Of a stretch of 64,000 bases of DNA, positions 1 to 10,539 are shown piece after piece. The stretch comes from Dermanyssus gallinae. Its lineage: Eukaryota; Arthropoda; Arachnida; Mesostigmata; Dermanyssidae. The stretch is from NCBI GenBank assembly GCA_003439945.1, contig QVRM01006451.1:211001-275000 (forward strand), given 5' to 3'. The notes under the pieces were generated by a model that had not been told where the DNA came from, did no database searches, and saw only the letters and a list, made by a program, of their open reading frames with translations. The position numbers and the translations under genes were made by a program. Position 1 is the first letter of the stretch. Every line of letters starts with the position of its first letter.

Positions 1-900
1 CCTCTAGCAGGTACAATCCTTGTAATCAGGATTAGGAGTTCTAAAACATTGTTCTAACAACACACTGTGTCCTGTAATAATTTAAAGTATGTTCCTCAAT
101 TTTCGCCGACGTTATTATACAAGACTTCGTACTAAAGTAATCTAACGCAACCGTGATAGACACGATTTGTTACGGCTGGCTACAGGAAAAGCTTTTCCTG
201 TTGTTCATATAGTGGATCTGTGGGAAAATGCCCCGGTTAAGTATGAAAGTCTGTTTAAGTATTAAAGTTGCTAGTAACGCATGTGCCTTAAGAATTTTTA
301 AACCCTCTTATATAAATAAACATTTAAATGGAGGAAATGAACCCGCGACCACACGTTCGCGTGGAGACAATTGTCCACTCTAAAGTGCTAAAATAGCGAA
401 ATTATATAAATAAATATACAGAAAGAAAAACATTTAGGGGCAGTCGAGCAATCTCGGCACTTTGCTTTTGTCTTTGCACGATCCCAGTGTCCCTTATGGA
501 TTTTTTATCTTCTTTTATTAGTAGGTAGCCCACAGTGTATCAAGGAATCCCATATTCAATCAACTTTGAGAACCTGTGTGAGCTGCTAGATGAAGTTAGC
601 GTCTTTCCAGGTGCTTCGTTCTAGAACCGAGCGATTTTGTTGAAATCCCTCGCTCTGCGACTTGCTTTCAGCCTATTCTGGCTCCTCCGTTTGCTATATA
701 TAAGCTCATTTCTAACTGCGCCTACCTATTGCCAGTTCTAGAACAACGTTCAAAAGCAAGCCGCTAAGAACTGGCGTCAACACATCACGAACGGTTTAAT
801 GTTCTTTATACCTTTCATCACCGCACTCAGCAGTAACCGCGAAATTCGTTCCACTGCTTAGCCGCAGACTAGCTGAAACAAATGGCCGAGCGAACGGTAG
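1..900. other. AT-rich intergenic DNA
   Basis: No reading frame, RNA gene or recognisable repeat could be supported here. The stretch is ordinary AT-rich sequence leading into the GC-richer island that starts near 900. Confidence 0.6.
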
Positions 901-1109
901 GTACCACACTGAACGGCATTCAGCGACATTCTCCAACAGACATGCGCCAATGTCACACGCCGTTGTTGTCAGCGTCGACTATCTACTATCGAGCCGGATC
1001 GTCGCCATCGTGATGATGCTCGCATGCAGGCGCCATACACGCGTCAACTGTCGACAGCGGCCGATATTCGGCGGCAGGGTTTTGCACGCAAGCAGATCGC
1101 CAAGGTGTT

Positions 1110-1154
1110 ACCAGATGGAGGGTGCAGCATGGAAGACTGCACCCTCCATCTGGT
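1110..1154. repeat. Perfect 18-bp inverted repeat, 9-nt loop
   Basis: The left arm ACCAGATGGAGGGTGCAG (1110-1127) is matched exactly by its reverse complement at 1137-1154, around the 9-nt spacer CATGGAAGA. Flanking bases do not continue the pairing. It resembles the hairpin at 44502-44549 in size and perfection but shares no sequence with it. Confidence 0.95.
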
Positions 1155-1867
1155 GCGTAGTGGAAAAACAGGAATATCAGTGCGTCCACCTGCCTGCCCA
1201 CCGGCCCATCAATTCATCGTTGCGCGTTGTCTGAATTCAAACATATCCGTTGAATCAAAAACGATAGTAACACAACACATGTTGCGTGTGTTGTTGTTTT
1301 TGCTAATGCTGCGGCGGCGGCTGCTGCTGCTGCAACTGCTGTTGTTATTGTTGCTGCTGCTGCTGATGTTGATTTCGAAGCAACACTGTGTTCGTGCTTC
1401 GTCATGTGGTTCACTCGTCGCTCGCCTACCTGCGAGAAGACGAGACGGATAGCCAAGGGCAGCAAAGGTCAGAGGCTGCTGTTGCTGCTGCTCCTGCTAC
1501 TTCTGCTGCCCCTGGCCGTCTGCTGCTGCTGCTGTTGCTGTGGCGATATACGCGGCTGCTGAATAGGCGGGCGTCAGTCGACGCTCGACCCGGTACGGTA
1601 GCGATTGCTTCAGATATTGCAAATCGATATGTCTCGCTTGCCCAGCCGGCGCCGTCGCCGCTGCTCGGTTTGGTCTTCCAGATTCTCGAACGGGCGAACG
1701 GACGGACGGACGAACGTCCAACGCGACGCTTGCCCAGCTTGTCCTGTTCACCGACGCACGCCGTCGGTGAATTAAGGACGTGGGGTGTCAAGGGTTTTCC
1801 CATCCCAGTCATTCGTGTCGGGCGGGGGTTGGAGGGGGAGAAGCGTGTGAAGCAGGTGCTACTCCCG

Positions 1868-1999
1868 TTGCTGCTGCTGTTGTTGCTGTTGCTGCTGCTG
1901 TTATTGTTATTGTTGTTGCTGTTGCTGCTGCTGTTGCTGTTGTTGTTGTTGTTGTTGTTGTTGTTGCTGTTGCTGTTGTTGTTGCTGTTGTTGTTACTC
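1868..1999 (+). repeat. (TTG/CTG)n trinucleotide repeat
   Basis: About 130 bp of almost uninterrupted TTG and CTG triplets with occasional TTA. All six frames stay open and encode homopolymers, which explains the long false open frames over it. A smaller related tract lies near 1306-1372. Confidence 0.95.
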
Positions 2000-2110
2000 T
2001 GTGTTGTGTGGCCCCATACATAACACGCCGCGTTCTCCGCTTACCTATGCAAGTCAAAAACGACCCTTGCTATCGGACGCCGCGCTGCTATTGCACTTGA
2101 CGGCGCTGAC

Positions 2111-2148
2111 TACACATACACACATAGATATGTGTGTGTGTGTATATA
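2111..2148. repeat. Imperfect CA/TG palindrome
   Basis: A CA-rich stretch followed directly by a TG-rich stretch forms a near self-complementary hairpin around GATA. Confidence 0.8.
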
Positions 2149-3148
2149 TTGCAAAGGCTGTACCCGCATACAGGCGTACAGTCAAATACTGTACCCACTT
2201 GTGTCAAATGTAATCTTCGACGCTGAGACGGGCCCCGTCACCTCCGCTGCATCCGTCGTGCCGGTCGCGATGTTCAAAGGCCAAACATGCCACTTTAAAT
2301 TGCAGAAATCTTGTCTCTTTGCTGTTTGCTTTTATTTTTCCTTTCTTGATTGAATTTGTGTATATATTTTTTTCTCCAGCCAAAAGATTACCTACCCTTG
2401 TACACGTTGCGGCATAGAGGCAAACATCGTCTTTGACTTGCAAGTAGAACTTTTGTAAGATGGACAAATCGATATCTAGAACAAAAAATACACTGTGGGG
2501 AAACTATTTGGCAGCTCCTGCTGCCGACACTGAAAGAAAGACGGTTCTGCATGCCGGGAGAATCACGTGATGTTCAACTTGCTGTGCCAGCGACAACGAA
2601 TACTTACTTAGATTAGTTCCATATTAGGCAAAGGGCGTTATACCTTAGATGTCATATAGCTCGTGACGACGGACAACCTACATGTGTAAATAATTATAAA
2701 TATATGTATGCGCGCGCAATGTATCAGCAAAATGGCCGACCACTCGGTTGACAAAAGACCTGCGTTCCTAATGCATATCTATCTCGACGCGAACACGACA
2801 TCTATGACTTTGTGCAGGAGACAAAAAAGTTCCCGGTGTCGCTAACATGTTGGTATATTCCTAATTACAACTTGAGCTACATGCGTGGTATTGTAGGAGG
2901 TTATTCTGATTTGGACGCTCTCGGGAATCTCCATCACGTCGGTACGACGTCCCTGGTCTAACAGGGCGGGCAGTCTCAGTGGGTAATGCAAGTTTCATTC
3001 TCTTCGGCCGCTAGAATCCTCTTTGTCATTAGAATATCGTGACTGTTGCTATATATAAATATATTTTTTTTAATTTTAATTTTTAATTTTTTTTTATCTT
3101 TGCTTGACATCTACACCTAAATACACATTTATATCAGGCCCAATTTGT

Positions 3149-3153
<5 letters not shown>
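2149..3153. other. Intergenic DNA with a dispersed repeat fragment
   Basis: No gene is recognised. About 55 bp near 2876-2930 (word GTGGTATTGTA, then GTTATTCTGA and ACGCTCTC) recurs in the same orientation near 5645-5700, on the other side of the R1-like LINE. The last 100 bp are T/A-rich and run into (TA)n. Confidence 0.5.

Positions 3154-3184
<31 letters not shown>
3154..3184. repeat. (TA)n microsatellite, 5' junction of R1-like LINE
   Basis: An uninterrupted TA run ends exactly where LINE coding sequence begins. A longer (TA)n lies at the element's 3' end (5319-5409), as expected if the element inserted into a TA tract. Confidence 0.9.
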
Positions 3185-3187
<3 letters not shown>

Positions 3188-5316
3188 GAGGTCGAGGGAA
3201 ACCCTTAGGGCAAAGGATACATGATTGTGCGAAAAAAAATGCGCCACGCACAGCCGCCTTTACCTGTAGAAGTGGCGCGACCGATTGTAAATGCGCTCTT
3301 TCCACAAAGACCATTGCCGGAGTCGGTAGTCTTTGAAGAAACCTCAGATCTTTCCTTCGAGCCAATCTCAATTCAAGAGATCAGAATAGTGGCTGAACGC
3401 ATACGACCAGGGAAAGCGCCGGGCCCAGATGCTGTCCCCCCTCAAGCAGTACGCGTACTCCTAAAGAACCATCCAAAGGTATTCAAACGCATGATGGACA
3501 CAATTCTCACCAGCGGAGAATACCCAAAGCCTTGGAAAACGGCACGCCTAACCCTTATCCCGAAACCCGGGAAGCCACAAGGAGACCCCTTAGCATACCG
3601 CCCTATAAGCATGCTCTCCTGCCTATCCAAGGCAGCTGAACATATTATCAACGGGCGATTAGTTACAGAATTAGAAGACAAGAAGGCGCTGTCAGAAAAC
3701 CAGCATGGTTTCCGCGCCGGGCACTCCACACACTCGGCTATCAGCAAAGTTCTAAACATAGCTGAAACACAAAGAAATTCACCTATCGCAAACCGGGCGC
3801 ACTGCCTTGCCGTCTTTATTGATGTCAAAAACGCGTTCAATACGCTCTCGTGGGACGCCATAAACCAAGCACTTGGAAATAAAGGCGTGTCTCCCTACCT
3901 ACGACGTATCCTAGCGTCGTATCTAAAGGACCGAGCATCTACATACGATGGAGTGGACTACGCCGTCACTGCCGGGGTTCCCCAAGGATCTGTACTGGGA
4001 CCAACCCTGTGGAACATAACCTATGATGGAGTACTAAGACTGCCGCATCCCCCGGGAGTTTTTTCTATCGCCTACGCAGACGATCTGGCACTGATCGTTA
4101 CCGCCAGTGACGAGGATTTGCTCGAAGGTACAGCCAACGGAGCCTTGGCGGATATCCGACAACACCTCCGCACGCTTGGCCTCGAACTGGCTTCACAAAA
4201 AACGGAAGCAATCCTTCTAAACGGACTGAAGCGTCCTCCACGCAACCTAAAACCTGGAAGGCCATCCAATAACACCCACGCCCGTGGTCAAGTACCTGGG
4301 CGTGATCCTGGATAGAGCTCTCACAGGAACACCTCATGTGCGCTATGCAGCTAAAAAAGCAGCCAAAGCCTCAGCAGAGTTACGGAAAATCCTCCCACGG
4401 ACCAGAGGGGCAAGCGACTCTCGGCGCCGACTCTTAGCATCAGTAATAGACAGCATCATGCTATACGCCGCACCATTATGGAAGCGCACTACTACAAGAG
4501 CTACAACACGTCGCCTCCTCAACAAGACCCAAAGACCTATGGCGCTTAACCTAACACGAGCAAGTCGCACGGCCTCTACAGCAGCCGTACAGGTACTCTC
4601 CAGACAAATTCCCTGGGACTTGAGAGTAAAAGAATTGGCATCAAGAAGCCCTGTAACCAACGTTCTGACGGAGGGCACACTAGTCAGCAGAACCGACACA
4701 CTAAGCGAATGGAGCCAGCAATGGGAAGCAATCCAGCCGGGCCATCCTGGATATTGGACAAGATCAATACTTCCTGATCTTAAAAAATGGTACAGCCTCA
4801 AACACGGCTCGCTTACCTACCCACTCGCGCAACTGTTATCAGGCCATGGTGCCTGTTTTCAGCAGTACCTACACCGCATCGGTAAAACTGACTCCCCTGT
4901 ATGCCGCATGTGCAACTCGGGGGAGCCGGATGATGTTAGGCACTGCTATGAGCGGCGCTCCTTCTTCGACACTGAGCGAGAGCTATTGTCCCGGAACCTA
5001 GGACTGCAGAACCCCCTGACATGCCAGGCCCTTGTAGAGGCGCTCCTCAAAGATCACAAATCCTGGATTCTAGTAAGAAGATTCGCACAAGGTATCTCTG
5101 AGGCGAAAATAACCGCCGCACAAAGCCGAGCAGCCTAAATGGCAAGAAGAGTGGCCAGGCGAAGTAATCTCGAGAAGACAGTACTGCGGCCACCCCCCGT
5201 CAAGGGGCAAAGAGGACGACTGGATTTTTAGTGGGTGCGAGTCCCACACTACCGAGGCTTTAACAACGTCGCCCGGTGTGCATAACGCATTTTACCAGTT
5301 ACCTCTATAAAAAAAA

Positions 5317-5318
<2 letters not shown>
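3185..5318 (+). pseudogene. R1-clade non-LTR retrotransposon, 5'-truncated
   Basis: This encodes the reverse transcriptase half of an R1-type LINE. The first frame (start codon at 3221, open to 4315) carries the entry motif GKAPGPDAVP, motif A VFIDVKNAF near 3809-3835, motif B GVPQGSVLGP near 3975 and the catalytic YADD at 4072-4083. The reading continues in another frame from about 4284 (VKYLGVILDRAL) to 5138, so there is one frameshift near 4265-4285. The C-terminus holds CRMC followed by a His, the decayed zinc knuckle typical of R1-clade ORF2. An in-frame TAG just upstream of the first ATG interrupts sequence that still looks coding, so that ATG is not a true start. ORF1 and the APE endonuclease are missing. 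The 3' UTR is about 170 bp and ends in a short A-run followed by (TA)n. Confidence 0.85.
5231..5247 (+). other. T-arm-like hairpin in the 3' UTR of the R1-like LINE
   Basis: GTGGG-TGCGAGT-CCCAC forms a 5-bp stem with a 7-nt loop resembling a tRNA T-arm. It lies in the 3' UTR about 65 bp before the A-run. Inference: it may have served as the reverse-transcriptase recognition structure. Confidence 0.5.

Positions 5319-5409
<91 letters not shown>
5319..5409. repeat. (TA)n microsatellite at the LINE 3' end
   Basis: About 90 bp of TA repeats, interrupted by AAT and TAAT, follow directly after the A-run that ends the R1-like element. Confidence 0.95.
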
Positions 5410-5413
<4 letters not shown>

Positions 5414-6229
5414 GTTTTATTGAAAGAATTTTGAAGAATATTGAAGGAATACACAAAAAGTATTTCCCTCGGCATTATCCCTTTATATACCGTTACCAGT
5501 ATCACTGTCATACACCATTGAAAGACAGCTGCTATTTCTTAGACTATTGCGTCTGACAACCTAAATGGCCCGATGTTACATGCTTCAAATTACATGTTTT
5601 TGTACTGTTTAAATAACACTAAGTTGACTTATCGTGTGAAAAGCATGTGTGGTATTGTATGAAGTTATTCTGACATCTACGCTCTCAAGGGTCCCTATTT
5701 CTTTGGCATGCTGTCATCTGATTTAGCGGGAGGAGTAATCTGTGCGAAGAGTTTATTCTTCTAGGTCGTTTTTGCAGATGTGGGCAAATAATAGGCTCAT
5801 CAGATATTGTGTGCGTACTGCGGAAAGTGTGTTAGGTAGTACGTTGATTCTCCATGCAACATTTTTAGAGTTTTTACTCTGCTTTCCGATACCCCATTTA
5901 GTATGCTCTCTCACTCCTCTTGGCACTTTGTTGTCATGCAATTTCTAAATTTTCGACGGTTCCGTCCTGTAGGGGTATGTCCATAGGACTTTTTTTAACC
6001 TGTATATTCAACCTACTATCGTCCGTAGTGCTGAAACATAGCTTTGTTCTGTTTAGATAACGTTGCCGCTGACTGTCACCAAATAGCACGATAAATGGTT
6101 ACCCCTGCACTAGCACCCTTCTCCTACTCTCGTAAGGTCCGTGAAATTCAGACAAGATTCTGCAGTCCACTCTGGCGTCTCCGGCGCCTTTGCCGCCTGT
6201 TGTATGTGGAGGTATTTTGCAGTCTTTTG
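5410..6229. other. Intergenic DNA, no gene recognised
   Basis: The dispersed repeat shared with 2876-2930 lies near 5645-5700. The short frames between 5742 and 5948 match nothing I recognise. A C homopolymer of about 12 lies just beyond this block, near 6366-6378. Confidence 0.5.
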
Positions 6230-7393
6230 TTCAAGAGCACTACGAAGTAACTCAAGGCATTAAATCTTGGCTTGGGCTGGTCCAGTAAATACTCGCTCCT
6301 CATCTTTTCTCCTGTACCAAGCGACAATCTTTTCTCGACATTCTTAAGCAGTTTCTAATTACACAACCCCCCCCCCCCTCAATGTCAATGTTAAATGCAA
6401 GGGGTAGGAACAAATGTGGGTAACCGACGCTTGAGTAAGTCCTGGGTATCTCTGCTAGGCTACCGTGTGCCCAGGGCGGACCCCGCCCCGTGCCGACTAT
6501 TGAAGGTGCTAAGCAGCCGGTTATGGTCGCCTCCCACACCACCGTTTGGCCTCGCTCAAAGGGGGTCAGAGTCTTGCCGTAAGCTCTCTGACTAAATCGG
6601 GAGGCTTCAAAACGCATGGATAGCCTGTCGACCGTAGCCCTTGTTTTGTCAGCGGCCGAAGTCGTTCGGTCCCATAAACCCTCTATCGAACGTCGTTTGC
6701 CAGTTGTAACCATGCGCGCTAAAAAGAAGGGGTCTCCGGGAGAGCACCACATAATACAATGGCGTCACTCTGAGTTTGTAAACTCAAGGCCACTAGTCGC
6801 CGAATGCATGGAGACGATGTGGAAAGAAAAACTGCTTTAGGATGGCCCAGTCCATCTCTGGCCATAAATAAGAAGGTTTGAACTAGGGGGTCGCCTGGCA
6901 ACCGCAGATTAAGAAAAACTTTAACGCAAGGCTCAGCTTCAAGTTAGTTTCCTCTAAGTGGGCCGAAAGGGCTGAACAGTTAATTCCCCTGAAAAGGGAG
7001 TCCAGCCCTGTCGCGGAGAAGCATGAACGTAGAAGGCACAACTCCCGGTAAGCATCCAGCTGGGGAAGGCGGTAAAAACCTCGAGTTTTTCTGTCTCTTA
7101 TTTGAGTGTCAAACCAAGCTAGCAAAAGAACAGGCGCACCCCAAGGAGATTTAGGTTTGCCAATTTAGAAAGTAGATTCTGGATAGCGGAGATTCAGCTT
7201 AAAACCATTACATATTGCAAAACTAAATATATTATCTACGTCTCGTCGGCCACACTTATGCTACCTCCATTCACTCCATCGTCCAAAAACCAAAGGTTGA
7301 GTGGAGGTTAGAGTGAGTTGAATAGGTCGTTAACGACAAGGCATCTCTTTAGGAATAAAAACAGGAGGGGTCTCCTTGTTGAACCCCCACTGC
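6230..7393 (-). pseudogene. R4/Dong-like LINE, 5'-truncated and decayed
   Basis: Read on the minus strand, the copy begins at a (TA)n tract (7394-7413) with GVQQGDP, the RT motif B. It continues with a thumb-region match near 6950-7070 (LLRSCFSATGLDSLFRG, compare LLRSSFSATRVTHLLRG in the copy at 30-34 kb). It then has a restriction-like endonuclease trace near 6440-6640, with KTLTPFERG and VVWEATITGCLAPS, and SSVGYPH before the C-terminus. The last coding trace (TGEKMRSEYLLDQ) is in a different frame near 6250-6290. Many stops and frameshifts separate the blocks, so this is a relic. The catalytic Asp expected in the W-D-A-T block is replaced by Glu (WEAT). Confidence 0.75.
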
Positions 7394-7413
7394 ATATATA
7401 TATATATATATAT
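7394..7413. repeat. (TA)n at the 5' junction of the R4-like relic
   Basis: A short TA run abuts the truncated 5' end of the minus-strand LINE relic. Confidence 0.9.
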
Positions 7414-8740
7414 TGCTTCTATGTAAACTACTATATTTTTTAAACAGTCATTTATTACTCAACTCGAGTGTAACCATATTTAATGACCGCAAACCATTTG
7501 CACTTTACAATATCTTTTAACAGATAAATTGAGTGAATTGTGTGCTGAAGGCGCATATTAGCCTACTAGATTTAAGGTTGGTTGAATGCCAAGCAATGAT
7601 CCGCTGGCAATCTATTACATGCCCAGTTGCGTTGATAGTATTGCAGATATGTAGTCTATTAATTATATTTATGTAGCGCACACCATTAGAAGTTTACGAT
7701 ATTGTTTAATAGACAAATTAGCTAAGTTTGCATTTTTATTCTAATATGTTATTGAGCAGAATGCCATATTTTTTGGTTAAAGTGGTACTATTTAGACACG
7801 TGCGCGACACTTCTCTATTTCACCGGCGACACAACAATGTCAATAGTTTGATTACAAGAACGCATCTGGTTATGCTACCACAACCCAATACAATAGGTAG
7901 GTCAACAGGCACTCGCCGAAAATGTGCCTATTGACCTTTCACCGGCTTTACGACGCTCCCCTGCACGGATATATGGGTCGTTTAGAGCAGTACGGCAGCG
8001 TCGCTAAGGGGACAGCTTTAGAGCCCTAGACGGCAACCGTAAAAACGTAAAAAACTACGATTGACCTGCTTCGCTCATTTCCTGTTTGAGCGGAACCGTC
8101 TGCCGTTAAAAAAGCGGATAGACTCTCTTTTTGCTCCCTATCCTCTGTGGCTCTACATCTTTCCTAAATGATGCGCCACGCAGTATGTCAGTTGTTTTGG
8201 CAGCTACTGCCTCCCGCTAAATAGTTATACGTTGCCTCTCCGCTAGCAATAAAACAAAGAAATTCTATCCTAGACCGAGTTTTGCTTCCACACGAGCCTC
8301 TTCGGCTTAACACAAGCGGCAACAAACATCCCACCACGGTAAATGCTATATGATACGTACCTGATTACGGTTTGCTTTGTGCATTACAGCGCCTTACGCC
8401 CATCGTCGTTAAACTTCTATGTGCGAACCAAAGGTCTGATTTGAAGGAGCTGTAAGTCAGTTGCAAAAAAACATTTACGCAAATACTGCATGGCGGTACA
8501 TTCTACAACCTGGATTGGTAGATGTTGGTTTACCGACTTGCAACTGGAGCAGCTCCTGCGGCCGCTAAAGCAAATGCTGATGACCTTTACGGTATGTACA
8601 ATTCCCCTTTCCATTGGACCTCTAAATTAATTTGTACTAAATACGTACACCAGATACCGATGTGAGCGAGCTAAGCACGCCAATAATAATTCACCGGTAC
8701 CTCAACGTTTGATTATGGTTTATAAGTTTAACACAAAACG
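7414..8740. other. Intergenic DNA, no gene recognised
   Basis: Apart from the inverted repeat at 8446-8556 there is no supported feature. The short frames at 7728-7934 and 8417-8614 have no recognisable domain. Confidence 0.5.
8446..8556. repeat. Imperfect inverted repeat with 71-nt loop
   Basis: GGAGCTG-TAAGT-CAGTTGCAA (8446-8466) is the near reverse complement of 8538-8556. It pairs as 7 bp plus 9 bp with a small internal mismatch. It could be a MITE-like foldback or chance; no target-site duplication was evident. Confidence 0.6.
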
Positions 8741-9049
8741 GCCGTCCCGTTAAGGACGTCGACAAGTAGAGCCGCGCAGGTGCAACAGTTCCACCAGGCT
8801 ATTCGACAGACTATCCCGCCGATATTCGCCATGATGCCGCTTCGCCATACATTGCCACTCACTTTCACAAACTGCAAACAAAATTAATAAATTCTGAGCA
8901 AAAACAGTGGGCAAATTCAGACGCCAGCTATTGCCAACGACACTACTGCTTCGGCCATGCGAGTCTCTGCGCGTACGTGTGTGCAAGGTTGCTGCACGAC
9001 GGCACGTAACGGGAAAAATGCTTTACTTTCATCTTCGACACACACTCGC

Positions 9050-9082
<33 letters not shown>

Positions 9083-10090
9083 TATATACAGAGGCAAAGA
9101 GAAAGCAAGAGATGATCACGACGCAAGTAATCAGAAATTGGGGGGAGGCAACAGCCTTACCGCCTTACAGTATGGCGGTCGTGGCCGTGCCCGCGTACGG
9201 GTGGGTGAAGTAGCGCGGCAAGTGTCAAGAAGGAATGATGAGAATAATTAGCTCCTGCTCGGAGCCGCAATAAGTTGATGGACGGACGGACGAACAGACG
9301 GATAGATAGAGACTCGACCTGACCTCGGCCTGATTCAGTGTCACCACCATCATCATCATAGGCATCATCATCATCATCATTGTCGGCATCATCACCATCA
9401 TTGGCATCACCATCATCGCCGTCATTATCATTAACATCATCATTACCATCGACGTTTTTGCATCCTCCGCCAGCATCAGTAGTAGGCTTGCGAGCGCGCT
9501 TAGCAAGCAAGCAAGCTAGCTAAATGGCTGGCTGGGCTGACGGCAGGCGACGTCACGAACGAGATCGGAGACAACTAGGCTATTCGCGATAGCTAGTCGA
9601 GAGGAGAAGGTATCATGATATAGAGAGAGAGAGACGCTGAGGACACAGACGTGAGCGCTCGCGGGCGGGAGGACCGGGAACTCGAGGCTTCGCTGGCAAG
9701 CCTCGCCTTGCTTCGCCTGGCTGGCCGGTCGGCTGGCTGAGTGACTGAATGACACCCACCACCACCAACACCACCACCACCACCGCCGCTACAGTGGCTG
9801 CTTCTTCTAATGAAACTGCCGTGGCTTCTGCTGTTGCAGCGTAGCTGCTAGCGCGCATTGCGCAGCGACGCGGCTGCGTGGATCGATACAATCAACGTAC
9901 AGCTGCTTCTGCTTCTGTTGCCACTTCGGCTAATACGACGGATTCGTCTACGACTACACTTCTGCTAACTTCTCTCTCTCATTGTCCCGTCAACTGTGGC
10001 GGCCAACTTAGACTCCACTGCCTATAGGCCAGCTGTCGCAGTTATTAGCGCGCAGTATCTAAGCCGCTAGCGCGGGGCGAGCGACCCGCT
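8741..10090. other. GC-rich island with triplet repeats
   Basis: This holds a (TA)n tract near 9051-9088, GACGGACGGACG near 9283, a long ATC/CAT tract (9341-9475), a GA run near 9620-9632 and a CAC tract near 9750-9785. Its composition matches the islands at 0.9-2.1, 17.1-18.8, 52.4-54.6 and 62.3-64 kb. The open frames over it are low-complexity (poly-Asp, poly-Met), so no protein is called. Confidence 0.5.
9341..9475. repeat. (ATC)n-rich trinucleotide tract
   Basis: About 130 bp dominated by CAT/ATC triplets with CAC and GGC interruptions. Confidence 0.9.
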
Positions 10091-10482
10091 CAAATAAGAG
10101 CGATTTTTTGCTCCTAGTGCTCTTCTTTTTTTACTATAATTACCGCCTTGATCCGGGATGAATAGCAACAAAGGTCAGCGTTCTCTTCGGCACCTCAATC
10201 TAGGCTTGGCGGCTGTTAAACGAATATGTGTTTACTAGAGTGTAGCTATTTTTATCTAATGTAGGAGAAAGATATTTAAATAAAAAACCGAATTAAAAAT
10301 AAATATATATACATATATACCGCGCCGGTTTACCTAGTCGTCCAACGCGGGAAACGCAGCGTCGTGTATGGCGTACGCAGTTGAAATGGTTTCAACTCAC
10401 TCTATACGAGATGGTAAAGTTATCTTAGAGCGCATGTCCTTAGAAGACAACTGTTGCTCCACTTACATTCGTAATACAATTA

Positions 10483-10539
<57 letters not shown>

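Larger units (their letters stand above)
901..2110. other. GC-rich, CpG-containing triplet-repeat island
   Basis: This block is visibly richer in G+C and CpG than its flanks. It holds a perfect hairpin (1110-1154), CTG/TTG triplet tracts, and GACG-type short tandem runs near 1698-1712. Open frames across it on both strands are low-complexity (poly-Leu, poly-Val, poly-Ala) and are created by the triplets, so no protein is called. A promoter or first-exon island of an unseen host gene is possible, but no splice sites or conserved peptide support it. Confidence 0.5.

Noticed and set aside
1110..1154. Hairpins at 1110 and 44502 as microRNA precursors
   Set aside because: Stems of 18-19 bp with 9-10 nt loops are shorter than normal precursors and are perfectly paired; no supporting evidence.
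1388..2100. Long open frames with poly-Leu, poly-Val or poly-Thr/Ala
   Set aside because: They are created by the (TTG/CTG)n repeat, which has no stop in any frame; there is no conserved peptide outside the repeat.
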